Positions 31,312 through 40,943 of a stretch of 64,000 nt of DNA are shown here, piece after piece. The notes beneath the pieces are model-generated. The model ran no database searches, had not been told where the DNA came from, and was given only the letters and a program-made list of their open reading frames with translations. This stretch comes from Pseudogymnoascus destructans (Eukaryota; Ascomycota; Leotiomycetes; Thelebolales; Thelebolaceae). How positions within the stretch are numbered: position 1 is the stretch's first letter; every line of letters begins with the position of its first letter. Position numbers and translations under genes: made by a program. The stretch is from NCBI RefSeq assembly GCF_001641265.1, contig NW_020167538.1, positions 248,001-312,000 on the forward strand, written 5' to 3'.

Positions 31312-32639
31312 CAGTTGGGTCAAATAAGTGTTCGTCGCTCCGAAGAACCACAACCATAAAATCAATCGTAAATAACTCAACCACAACGCTTTGGAATTGA
31401 ATAAAAATTGAAATGTACTATAGCTAGAGTAATATAGATTAATATTTAATACTACCACCCTTTGCCTTAATGCATAATGCAATCCTTTTTGGCATTGAGT
31501 CAGCTAAGGTTTTGAGAAAACTAGCCTGTATACGTGACCACTCGTAGAGTACCGCCACCTCCATTTCTGCAATGTTCTTGATCCTATGCCGTCGAGTAGA
31601 CACTTGTAGCTTTGCTTGCTGCCACACGTTTTCAATAGGGGCAAGGTCAGGGCTCTGTGGCGGCCATGGTAAACTCTGTACCATACAGAGCCTCTTGTAG
31701 TTTGCAGCAATAGGAGCAAAGTGGAATTTTGCTCCATCTTCTTGTATACGTACTTGTGGGCCGTACTTTGCAACCATCTTCTCGTAGAATGGGATAAAGT
31801 AGGGTTTGAGAACTAGTTCTGTGTATAGTTGCTGGTTCATCCGCTGCCCTTTAGGAAGCACAACCAACGGTCCAATCTCTGCTCCCATAAAGCAACCCCA
31901 CACAGAAATTGAAGTACGGCCTGATTTGAAAGTAGGCTTTAGGTGTTTCTCCCAAAATTCTTCTCCTGGGCCTCGGGTAACCCAAAAGTTGCGACTATCA
32001 TAGCCAACTTCAAATGTAGACTCATCAGACCATATAATAAGTCCAAAATCCACGTTTCTGTTTGCTTTACACCACTGTAGCCGGCCTTTCTTGTGAGCAG
32101 GCTTAAGGAACGGCTTCTTGCGTGGTTTTCTCCGTCCTTTGTTGTACTTTTTTAGAGCATTGCGTACTGTTGGTTTTGTGATCTGAGAGCCGCTCTTGCT
32201 CGGTGTGCAGAGCGCAATTAGTGGAGCTCTGCAATCTGTAACAGCAGCACGCACTAAGGCCCTCTCTGCTCGGATAGTAAGCTTCCTAGGGGCCCCCGAG
32301 CGTGCCTTGCTCTCAAACTTGACTTGCTGAGCTTGTAGGTCGGAAGCCTTTGCTCTGTGGATAATTGTAGTTACAGTAGTGCGGGGTAGGCGTTCTAGGC
32401 GGGAAATCTCAGTCACTGTCTTGCCAGCCTTGTACCAAGTCCAGCATGTTGCTCGCTTTGCAACAGAGGTCTCTCTACGAGTACTCTTCGGTAGGAGAGC
32501 CATAATAATTGATGACAGTATCTACAACTCACTATTTCTATCTATATTATCCTTTTGAAGAGGGAGTACCCCGCACTCGTTGCTTTTTTTCATGGCGTTT
32601 TGGTGGCTGAAAACGACGAACACTTATTTGACCCAACTG
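31312..32639 (-). mobile_element. complete Tc1-like DNA transposon (1328 bp)
   Basis: Perfect 26-bp terminal inverted repeats (outer part CAGTTGGGTCAAATAAGTG) at 31312-31337 and 32614-32639, flanked by the TA duplications 31310-31311 and 32640-32641. It holds one intact transposase gene. The paralogous LTR at 27683-28590 has a single TA at the equivalent place, an empty site that confirms the ends. Confidence 0.95.
31439..32503 (-). CDS. Tc1/mariner transposase, DD34E
   Basis: An uninterrupted 354-aa frame without introns. The N-terminal helix-turn-helix part contains WTWYKAGKTVTEISRLERLP. The DDE_3 catalytic core has D160 in LIIWSDESTF, D256 in IQEDGAKFH and E291 in PQSPDLAPIENVW. There are 34 residues between the second Asp and the Glu, the Tc1-type DD34E spacing. 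The enzyme cuts and rejoins DNA at the inverted repeats and inserts at TA. Length is normal for the family, and there is no stop, frameshift or sign of the TA-rich decay seen in the neighbouring gag genes, so the copy is probably recent and may be active. Start is the first ATG of the frame, 136 bp inside the right inverted repeat. Confidence 0.95.
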   Translation of the reverse strand: MALLPKSTRRETSVAKRATCWTWYKAGKTVTEISRLERLPRTTVTTIIHRAKASDLQAQQVKFESKARSGAPRKLTIRAERALVRAAVTDCRAPLIALCTPSKSGSQITKPTVRNALKKYNKGRRKPRKKPFLKPAHKKGRLQWCKANRNVDFGLIIWSDESTFEVGYDSRNFWVTRGPGEEFWEKHLKPTFKSGRTSISVWGCFMGAEIGPLVVLPKGQRMNQQLYTELVLKPYFIPFYEKMVAKYGPQVRIQEDGAKFHFAPIAANYKRLCMVQSLPWPPQSPDLAPIENVWQQAKLQVSTRRHRIKNIAEMEVAVLYEWSRIQASFLKTLADSMPKRIALCIKAKGGSIKY

Positions 32640-33379
32640 TACATCACACACCTGATTGCTGCGTTGTGGAATAGTCTAAGCTACAACCCTTTGGCTCTGT
32701 TTCCTAAGACAGTGTGTTGTCTTAGTAAATTCATCCCTTCCTTGGGTGGCTAGATTCTCACATCTGGTGCACCCACCATTACAACGTAGTTACATTAGAA
32801 TGGGAATGCAATTGAATTGATTACTACACTATAGTGATACTAGCTTCTACACCATTAGGAAATTACTTAGTGCACTGTACTACACCATATAAATTGGCTG
32901 TAGCCTGCTATACTATATACGTAATCCTTAACAGGAATTGTGTTGTAAAATGGTTACATGACCTTAGTACAACCTCACTTAAATATCAGGCAGCTATATA
33001 CTTAGACAGAACAATATACATGTTACTTAATAGTTATAAGCCTAGAGCAATTCCAAGACGCTTTCTAGATACTCTAAATTACTTATATAGACCTAGAACC
33101 CCTCCTAGGAGTTAATAACCATTATAATAGCAACCCTATAGAAGGTAGGGGTGGTCCTTATAAGCCTAAAAGACTAGGACAAGTGGCTATAGATGATTAA
33201 AACAGCTTCTATAAAGATAGGGGTATAGGGGTGTATTAATCCATCATTAGATACCCCTAAAGCCCTCTAAGTTAGTAGCATAATTATGGTTGTTGTATAA
33301 GGAGGGGTAGGTTACGCGACGCAAATTACACGTTAAATTAGAATTCCGTTAATAGCAGTGGTCTAGTACTGTAGGTAGT

Positions 33380-33603
33380 AGAGATCGTAGCCATAGGGAT
33401 TTACAACAGATGTTATAGGCATAGGGATACGCAATAGAGACTCTAGCGATAGGGGTTTGCAATAGAGATCGTGGCTATAGGGATGCTTGACAGAGATTAT
33501 GGCTATAGGGATGCGCGACAGAGATCATAGGCACGGGTTTGCGTGACAGAGGTCGTGGCTATAGGGATGCATGACAGAGATCATAGGCACAAGGATATGA
33601 GAT
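33380..33603 (+). repeat. about 30-bp minisatellite, 7-8 degenerate copies
   Basis: Repeats built on AGAGATCGTGGCTATAGGGA followed by TGC(G)TGAC-like spacers, with internal variation (ATAGGGATGCGCGACAGAGA, ATAGGCACGGGTTTG). It lies between the repeat island and the 3' end of HIS4. Confidence 0.8.
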
Positions 33604-33763
33604 AATAGATTTATTATTCATGGGACATCTAAATGATCTGTGGTGAGGAAATAGACAGAAAATATAGGTTCAAGAGGTTTTTACAGATAATATACCTAGT
33701 TGAACGTTGAGATACCCTATATTATCGCACTCTGACATACGTAAAACTCTAATTTAATCAAAT

Positions 33764-36425
33764 CTACAACGCCCTCTCGTCCATCCACTTCAACCTAATC
33801 CCCACCGCCCTCCTGTGCGCCTCCAACTCCTCCACCTTTGCCAGCTGCATCACCGCGCCGCCCACATTCCTCAGCCCCTGCGCCGTCAGGTTGGAGCTGG
33901 TAATGTGCTTGACGTACGATCCGAGGTTCACACCCGAATACTGCTTGGCGTAGCCGTATGTGGCTGTTACAATTAGCATCGCTCAAATCACAGGGGCATC
34001 GCTAAATCACGAATCATAACTTACGCAAAGAATGATTGACTCCGGCCGAATAATCACCAACGCTCTCTGGCGTCCAGTCGCCCACAAACACGCTACCGGC
34101 ATTCTCAACAAGGTCAACAGCCGCCGCTGCATCCTTGATTTGGAGAATCAGATGCTCTGGTGCATAGTCGTTTGAAAGCCTCATGGCCTCCTCAAGACTT
34201 TTCACGACAAGCGTGACGGAGTGGGCAATGGCGCCGCGCACAATATCCACCCTCGGCAAGGCAACGGCCTGCTCGTGCAGCGCGTCTTCAATCGCCTTCA
34301 ACTCAGTCTCCGACAGGTCAATCGCAATCAGTATGACCTGGCTGTCGACCCCATGCTCGGCTTGCGACAGGAGATCAGACGCAACAAACGCGGGGTTGGC
34401 AGACTTATCAGCCATGACAAGAACCTCAGACGGCCCAGCTGGCATGTCGATGCTGACGCCGGCATTGGTGTCGTTGCTGACGTGCATCTTCGCAGCCGTA
34501 ACAAACTGGTTTCCTGGACCAAGGATCTTATCGACCTTTGGCACACTCTCAGTTCCATACGCCATCGCCGCAACGGCCTGCGCACCGCCAGCAAGCACGA
34601 TACATTCAGCTCCCACCTTGTGGGCGGCGTAAATAACCTCTGGTGTGATGCTACCATCAGCCCGCGGCGGGGTTGCCATCACAATTCTCTTGCACCCCGC
34701 CACCATGGCCGGCACACCCAACATCAGAGCGGTGCTGGGCAACACGGCAGTTCCACCCGGAACGTACAGACCAACACGCTCAATCGGGCGCACAAATCTG
34801 CTGCAGATAATCCCCGGCATCGTCTCGACCTCCAGAGGCTTATCCTCGTTCTGTGCGGCGTGGAATTTGCGGATATTCTCAAACGAGATGTCAATCGCGT
34901 CAATGGTCTCCTGTGGAAGGTTCATCATCGACTGCGGGAATGGCGCTCTGAGAATCGGCGACGTAAGGGACGTGGCTTTCTCGAATTTGTGGGTGTACTC
35001 CAAAACGGCGGCATCTCCTCTCGTCCGCACTGCCGTGATAATAGGGTTGACAATCCCCATAATCATATCGTTGGACTTCTGCGACGGACGCTGAAGCACG
35101 TCCAACAGCTCCCTTTCAGAAATCTGAGAGGCGTCGTATCGCTTCATCAGGATCGGTCCATCCTCCTTCTTCACCTCAGCAGGAGCCTTGGCTGCCTCCT
35201 TCGGCTGAGCAACTGCAATCCCCTCCTTCGCCGCCCACTGCCCCTTTGCGTCACCCTGCCTTCTCTTGACCTTAACGCTCTTGGCATCTAGACTCGTCTC
35301 GATATCTGCCAATGTCACGCCAGCAGCAACAGCCTTTGTGAGTGCAAAATAAATCAAGTCCGCCGCCTCAAACGCAATCTCCTCCTTTGTCTTCGCATCG
35401 CACAGCTCCTCGGCCTCCTCCATAATCTTTGCTCTCAGTAATTTCTCGTCCGAGAACAGACGTGCCGTGTATGACCCCTCTGGAGCCGAGATCTTCCTTG
35501 ACTGCAAAGTCTTCTCGAGCTTAGAGATCCCCCCAAGCTCACCAAAGCATGTCGGCTGCGGCAGGTGGCAGAATCCTCTACCCTTCTGCCTCACGACAAA
35601 CTTTAGGCAGTCCTGATCGCAGTCTAGCGACAATCTAACAAGCTCCTGTGTATCCCCCGAACTGGCTCCCTTGTACCATAACCCACGCTTCCGGCTCTGA
35701 TACACCCCCGTGCTCGTCTTTAGCGACTCCGAAATGCTCTCCTGGCTGCTGTAAACCAATCCCAGCGCGACCCCTCTCTCGTCGGTGACAACGGTCGGCA
35801 TCAGCTTATCGGCCCTGTCGCTAGCCCATTGCGATCCGATTATCGCTGGAACAGACAGCTTCCCATCCGTATCCTTATTCTCCATCGTCAACGCTGTCGC
35901 TGGTACGATTGGCACGACTCCTAATTCCTGTGCAATAGTCACGGTCTCCTGTGCCTTTGATTCCTCCGGTGTCACCAAGAAAACTGGCGACGTCTTCTGG
36001 TCGACAAAGCTCTTCAGCAGTGTCTTTGACGCAGCAGCATCTCCTCTAAAATCGATAAGAGCACCTCCGGCAGGTACTTTCGATGTAGCACTTGTCGCTG
36101 CTAGGCCGATACGATCGCCATATTTCTCTAGCGATGCGGCTTGCTCCTCCTTGACAAAGACGCAGCATGCGCCAGCATCTAGAAGGCTCAGGATATCCGA
36201 TTCTTCAAGAGCGGCAGCATTGACAAATGTTCGTACGTCGGTGTGTCCCTGAAGGAATCCAAAGACCAAATCGAACGTCTCGTTTTTGGCGACGAAGAAG
36301 ATGCTTCCTAGGTGACTGAGTTGTTTTCGGGGCAGGCCAGTCTCAAAGTATGGCTGGGATGCTAGGTCCAGCGAGGGAACGAGAGAAAGCTGAAGTGTCG
36401 TCTCCATATTGTAGTATGTTTGCAC
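33764..36425 (-). CDS. HIS4: trifunctional histidine biosynthesis protein HIS4
   Basis: Two exons (36425-34025 and 33963-33764) join to 2601 nt, 866 aa. Order of domains: an N-terminal fungal segment, phosphoribosyl-AMP cyclohydrolase (RKRGLWYKGASSGDTQEL, LDCDQDCLKFVVRQKG, GRGFCHLPQPTCFG; residues about 230-310), phosphoribosyl-ATP pyrophosphohydrolase (GSYTARLFSDEKLLRAKIME and DLIYFALTKA; about 330-410), then histidinol dehydrogenase (VGLYVPGGTAVLPSTALML, GGAQAVAAMAYGTESVPKVD, GPGNQFVTAAK, DMPAGPSEVLVMAD, DLLSQAEHGVDSQ, APEHL). It catalyses the second, third and last two steps of histidine synthesis. The last exon supplies TYGYAKQYSGVNLGSYVKH. A second ATG lies six codons inside. It is divergent from TAF9 with about 380 bp between the start codons. 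Confidence 0.96.
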
Positions 36426-36805
36426 AGACGGCGTGTTGTGAGACGCAATGAAACGTCTTTTGTGATCCCTTCAACAAATTATGACTGATCCGTCACTGGT
36501 GGCGGGGAATACTCCTGGACTGGCTTATCGGTTGAGGCCCACCGGCGATACGTTTCTCCATTCCACCGAAATCCAGATGTCAGGTCACGCTCACGTCTTG
36601 TTACAAGCCAACCTGCCCAAGCACCAAACATATCATCAACGGACTCTCACTACCCTCAAGTGAATATAACATTCCAAACAAAGACATAACTACCACCGGT
36701 GAAGTAGGGGAGTTGGCGCACCGACCCCATTGGCAGCTCCAACCACCACAATCCTCAATCTCATTCAAACACCCCCATACCATCACACCGACCTCACTCT
36801 CCACC
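36426..36805. other. divergent promoter of HIS4 and TAF9
   Basis: 380 bp. A TGACTGA at about 36482 is near, but not equal to, the Gcn4/CpcA site TGA(C/G)TCA. Nothing else is evident. Confidence 0.4.
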
Positions 36806-37528
36806 ATGGAGGCCCAAACCAACGGCGTCGCCACGCCCTCCCTCCCCGCCCAAGCCGTTCGCAGCCTCCCCACGCCACCGCCTCTCCCGCTCCCGTCGCA
36901 CCCAACGGTCTCTACCCAAATCCCAGGCTACGACAAGCGCCCTCGCGACGCGCGCCTCATTCACCTCCTCCTCACCTCTCTCGGAATCTCCGCCTACCAG
37001 GAGCGCGTCCCACTCCAGCTCCTCGACTTCGCCTACCGCCACACCTCTGCCATCCTCGCCGACGCCCTTCACCTCTCCTCCGACGCGTACATCTCCCAGC
37101 AGAACCGTGCCCGCGACCCTCCCGCCGGCAGCAACTTGCGCGACGCCGATGGCCAGGTCAGCATGGGTGCTGTGCAGCTCGCGATTCAGAGTCGTCTACA
37201 ATACCAGCTCAGCTCGGGGGGGACGAGTAAGGAATTCTTGATGGAAGTCGCGGAGGCAAGGAATAAGATTCGGTTGCCGGCTGTGGGACAGACGGAGTGG
37301 GGTGTCAGGCTGCCGAATGAAAAGTTTGTATTGACGGGCGTGCCGTGGGGTGTTAAGGAATCGTGGGAGAAGGATGACGGCGAGGACGAGGAGGCGAATG
37401 AGGCCGAAGATGTGAAGATGGAGGATGGGGGAGAGGATGAGGAGGTGTTTGGGGAGGATGTGGAGGGTGGCACGTTTGATGATGTCTTTGGTTCTACGGA
37501 GGATCAGGAGATGGGCGATGGTGCATAG
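36806..37528 (+). CDS. TAF9: TFIID/SAGA subunit TAF9 (histone-fold)
   Basis: A single exon of 240 aa. After a Pro-rich start (residues 1-45) comes the TFIID-31 histone fold: PRDARLIHLLLTSLGISAY, QERVPLQLLDFAYRHTSAIL, ADALHLSSDAYI, then GAVQLAIQSRLQYQLS and EFLMEVAEARNKIRLP. The conserved NEKFVLTGVPWGVKE follows, then a Glu/Asp-rich tail. In fungi TAF9 pairs with TAF6 in TFIID and SAGA, in the nucleus. The start at 36806 (CCACCATGG context) is the first ATG in frame. Confidence 0.93.
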   Translation: MEAQTNGVATPSLPAQAVRSLPTPPPLPLPSHPTVSTQIPGYDKRPRDARLIHLLLTSLGISAYQERVPLQLLDFAYRHTSAILADALHLSSDAYISQQNRARDPPAGSNLRDADGQVSMGAVQLAIQSRLQYQLSSGGTSKEFLMEVAEARNKIRLPAVGQTEWGVRLPNEKFVLTGVPWGVKESWEKDDGEDEEANEAEDVKMEDGGEDEEVFGEDVEGGTFDDVFGSTEDQEMGDGA

Positions 37529-37968
37529 ATTGGGAGGTGGTGGCGTTTGGGCATTGATGGAGTTACGAGGCGCAGCGGCGAATACCAAAGACGGGCATAA
37601 CTAAGAACTAATGCTTGCATTTAACTAAATAGAACCTCTCCCTTTAGCGCATCTTTTGGGTAACTAGCTCTCTAGCTAATTAAGCGCCGTATTATTCATT
37701 ATAGAGACTCCCAATTGTTAGGCATGCGACAGGATTTATTTACTATCCCCTGTTTTTCAGCGTCTTGGTCTATAAACCATGGATAACACAACAAGTATAT
37801 CAAGCATTTAATGGTCTAACCTCATGACGGTGCATCTGCCAATGACAGCGCAAATAGTAATGGCACATCTCATTTCCCAATCATAGATCCTGCTCATTTA
37901 CAACCACCACCTCTACCCGATTCTTCTATTCCCTTCAATCCTCCCCCTCCCCGACTAACACAAATAAC
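37529..37968. other. convergent 3' region of TAF9 and TMA20
   Basis: 440 bp of AT-rich DNA; no gene or clear structure seen. Confidence 0.5.
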
Positions 37969-38697
37969 TTACTCAGTATTCAACCTCCATAACCCATCCC
38001 CTAGGAAATGCGCCTCTTCCACCACCGGGCCCTTCCCTACCTCCTTCACCTCCTTCGTCCCCACTGTCAACAATCCCACGGCACACGCCTCCTCCTTCCC
38101 CTCCGCTGCCACCACCACCGGCGCACCCTTCTCCAGATGCTCTCCTGCCGCACCCCACTCTTCTCCATCATCTCCTGGCAGCCTGCCGCCATCACTTGTG
38201 ATCCCCGGAGCCATCAGTGTTGCGCCGGACAGCACGAAGCGGATTGCGCCGCGGTCGATACGTATGCGTGGGAAGGCTTGAGGAAAGCGGTGCACGAGCT
38301 TGAGGTGAGGGAGGAGCGGGTCGGTCATGTGTTGGAAGAAGATGGGTTTGCCGTTAATGAGGTAGAGGGTTACTCTCTCTGGGCTGTGGGCTGTCAGTGT
38401 CAGGTTTTCTGCGTGAATGGGTCGATGTCGCGACGGGTAATGAGGTCGAGGTCGAGACGGAGATGGGAGTAGGTGGTACTAACATCTTCATAGCATCCAA
38501 CTGCTCCTTCTTCGGCACCACCTCATCGATATATGGCGTAAGAAGTGGGTAGGTTGTGCATAGTTGCGTCCTAAGCGCGCGCTGGATAGACGACTTGACC
38601 TTCGACTTGGAGCCGGGTGAGATGCTTTCGAGATGTTAGCTGATCTGCCTCACTGGATGCTGCGGGGCTGTTTCATGACATACTCTTTCTTAAACAT
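37969..38697 (-). CDS. tma20: Tma20 / MCT-1 homologue, PUA-domain translation factor
   Basis: Three exons: 38697-38684 (14 nt, MFKKD), 38624-38484, and about 38374-37969. The first parts give ISPGSKSKVKSSIQRALRTQ and TPYIDEVVPKKEQLDAMK. The last exon gives LYLINGKPIFFQHMTDPLLP, LKLVHRFPQAFPRIRIDRGA, IRFVLSGATLMAPGITSDGG and a PUA domain ending EEAHFLGDGLWRLNTE. This is the pattern of yeast Tma20 and human MCTS1, which act with Tma22 (DENR) in 40S recycling and re-initiation. With GTTAGT as second donor the protein is 186 aa. A downstream donor (GTACCA) would change only three residues, so that junction is uncertain. The HFLGDGLW motif is typical. Confidence 0.9.
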
Positions 38698-38903
38698 CGT
38701 GGTGGCTGGTTTGGGGTTGTTGTGAGGTCGTGTGGGTTTGGTGAGGGATGTGTTGTGTTGTGCTGGTTTGACCCCGCGATCGTTGCCCCTCGTTTAGCGT
38801 GGTTGGTGGAAGCCGCCGCCGTGGCTTTTGGTGGGGCGGCGGATGAGCAGACGGAAGAAAAGGAGCCGACCGTCCGAAAAGAGCGGAAACCGTCCGTGTT
38901 AGG

Positions 38904-38935
38904 AGATTTGGGCGGATACCTATCCGCCCAAATCT
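38904..38935. repeat. perfect 15-bp palindrome arm pair, 2-nt loop
   Basis: AGATTTGGGCGGATA, spacer CC, then the exact complement. It could extrude as a cruciform or form an RNA hairpin. It overlaps the next palindrome by two bases. Confidence 0.95.
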
Positions 38936-38983
38936 GACGGGTGAACGGGTAACCGTACATACGGTTACCCGTGCACCCGTCAG
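38934..38983. repeat. 24-bp palindrome arm pair, one mismatch, 2-nt loop
   Basis: Left arm starts CTGACGGGTGAACGGGTAAC and right arm ends GTGCACCCGTCAG, with CA between. Only one of the 24 pairs is mismatched. Directly abuts the 38904 palindrome, making an 80-bp double hairpin. Confidence 0.95.
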
Positions 38984-39544
38984 CTCTTGTCCAGTGCCCG
39001 TTCCCTCCGTCCAGTCCAGTGACCAGCGCCAGAAAGAATTTAGTTGACATCGTATCCAGGGGTAAGAGCGATAAACTTCCATTTCTCTCCCCAAAAATAA
39101 TATCGACCATTTCTACTTCGTTTTATTTACATCACCGCCTTGTCGCAGGGTGGTGCGATCCTCACCATTGTTCGTCGTCCAATCAATCGCATCAAAACGG
39201 GCGCTTGTTCGCCGTAATCGACGTGTCAAACTCGCTGAAGCGTGATCCGTCAATCCCGTCCCATCATCACCAACCGCTGCATTCTCGGGAAGGAGACTTC
39301 GTACGACATCAGCTTGAGCCCATCCAGTTTCATTGATATCAGGAATCGTCAGGCGCAATACGAAGGTCACCTTTGCGCGCGATTTTTTTACGGTGGAGAT
39401 AATCGCGTCGCTCTCACTATTTCGGCGCGCAGAATCAGATCATTCGAGCACCACCTCGCGCTTTCATCGCCAACAACACACCACAAACAGATAAAGACCT
39501 CATTGACTTGAGATCTTCCGATACTCTACATAAAACGAACCACA

Positions 39545-40943
39545 ATGTCTTCCACGCGCCACCTGCCCGAAAAGCGCAACGCGTTGCTTATGGTCGAAAA
39601 TGCTCCCAAGTGTAAGCCCATGGCACCACACACCCCTTCCCACCGCTCGCGCAACTAACCCCATCCCTTCAGACGAGAGCCTTATTGAGCGCCGTCGCCT
39701 CGGCCAGACCGACCTGCAAGTTAAGGCCAAGCAGCTTGGCACGTTCGACTACGCGCACCTTCGCGCGCCGCTGCCCAAGAACGTCGTTTCGGGCATCTTC
39801 AAGCCCGCGCCAGCGAGCTACTTCCTTATGCGCCGCTCAAACGACGGCTATATCAGCGCGACTGGCATGTTCAAGGCGACTTTCCCCTACTCTGAGGTTC
39901 ACGAGGAGGAGGCCGAGCGCAACTACATCAAGAGCCTCGCGACCACGAGCCCTAACGAGACTGCTGGAAACGTTTGGATCTCGCCTATGCACGCGCTTGA
40001 GTTGGCCGACGAGTATGGAATCCGCATATGGATCAAGGCCCTGTTAGACCCTACGCCTATCGTCGTAAACCCCAAGGGAGATACAACCCCCAAGAAAATC
40101 TCGCCGCCACCTACCTTCCTGCTTGCGCCAGAGGACCTCGCCGCACCAAATGGTTCGAGTGGTCGCTCCGGCGAGGCGCTGAGGAGAAGCAGGAGGAGCG
40201 TGAGCCCCAGCAAGATCGCGAGCCCGCTGAAGAAGACGATCGCTACCCCGCGAAAGCTGAAGCAGAAGGCCGCTGCGGAGGAGAGCGCGAGCGCGTCGAG
40301 CAAGAACCTGCAACAGGCGCTGAAATCGGCTACCAAGCCCGAGGGATCCCCGTCTAGCTCGTCAGTTGCTGAGAAGGAGGACGCGACGGCAAGCCCAGAG
40401 CCAAAGAGGAAATCCAAGGCTGCTAAGGGAGAGGTGGCCAAGGCCGCTGCGGCCAAGGCCGATGCAGAGAAGGAGCCTAAGGTCACTGTCCAGGTTGACC
40501 AGGAGGTTACTGTCGAGGGCGGTGTAGAGACAACGCACACTCATGTCCAGGTTGAGATGCCAGCTGGCTTCGCCGAGCTGCCCCTACCTGAAGACACGGA
40601 GGCCATGATTGCCAAGGCGAAGGAGATGGTCGAGGCGGCTGTCAAGGCTGACGAGGCGGCCAAGGAGGCGGCCGAAGCTGAGGCGGGGCCCAGCAAACCC
40701 GCGGCGAAGACGATGAAGAGGAAGGCGGAGGAGGAGGCTGAGAAGGAGAACGAGGGCGCGGCGCCAGCAAAGAGGGCTAAGGTCGAGAGCGACCTGAAGA
40801 AGGAGAAGGTGCGGGCGAGAGCGCTGATTGGTATTAGTGCTACGTTGGCTATTGGGTATGTTCATGTCTCCTTATTTCCCTCCTGATGAATGGATGCTAA
40901 CAGAAACAGTGCTTTAATCCCCTACGTCATGGGCGCCTTCTAG
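39545..40943 (+). CDS. bqt4: KilA-N/APSES-type protein with C-terminal membrane anchor (Bqt4-like)
   Basis: Exons 39545-39611, 39673-40855 and 40910-40943 join to 1284 nt (427 aa). The N-terminal APSES/KilA-N-like domain spans about residues 20-150: PASYFLMRRSNDGYISATGM, FKATFPYSEVHEEEAERNYI, GNVWISPMHALELADEYGI. A long low-complexity Lys/Ala/Glu/Ser tract follows, with nuclear-signal-like KRKAEEEAEKEN and PAKRAKVES. The protein ends in a hydrophobic helix, ALIGISATLAIG joined across the last intron to ALIPYVMGAF. Family members are often labelled APSES factor Xbp1. The tail anchor instead fits fission yeast Bqt4, an inner nuclear membrane protein that holds telomeres at the nuclear envelope. 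The 34-nt last exon supplies half of the anchor, so it is easily missed. Confidence 0.82.

Larger units (their letters stand above)
30871..32783 (-). repeat. solo LTR with ACGTA target duplication, split by a Tc1-like element
   Basis: Begins TGTCATACTGAC at 30871 and ends CCACCATTACA at 32783, flanked by ACGTA on both sides (30866-30870 and 32784-32788). With the 1328-bp transposon and one TA removed, the LTR is about 583 bp, shorter than its inverted relative at 27683-28590 because about 325 bp are missing around 31190. No internal retroelement sequence adjoins it, so it arose by LTR-LTR recombination. Confidence 0.88.
25061..33763. mobile_element. AT-rich repeat island of decayed and nested transposons
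   Basis: About 8.7 kb with no host gene. It contains two broken gag genes, several LTR copies, a complete Tc1-like element, hairpins and a minisatellite, all listed separately. Base composition is clearly more AT-rich than the flanks, with many TA-containing stops. The parts not assigned (about 25061-25600, 30340-30860, 32790-33380) look like more retroelement debris, including TTCTAG-rich low-complexity sequence near 30480-30640. Confidence 0.8.
38698..39544. other. divergent promoter region of TMA20 and the BQT4-like gene
   Basis: About 850 bp without a gene. It contains the two adjacent palindromes listed next, and two ACCGTCCG repeats at about 38868 and 38890 just before them. Confidence 0.5.

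Noticed and set aside
32834..33115. 93-codon frame in the repeat island
   Set aside because: AT-rich, no domain recognised, no introns; probably debris of a retroelement, too weak to call a gene.
34221..35291. 356-codon plus-strand open frame opposite HIS4
   Set aside because: It is the antisense shadow of the HIS4 coding sequence and shows no motif of its own.
36478..36490. TGACTGA near the HIS4 start as a Gcn4/CpcA amino-acid control site
   Set aside because: It differs from TGA(C/G)TCA in the second half, and no perfect site was found in the HIS4-TAF9 interval.
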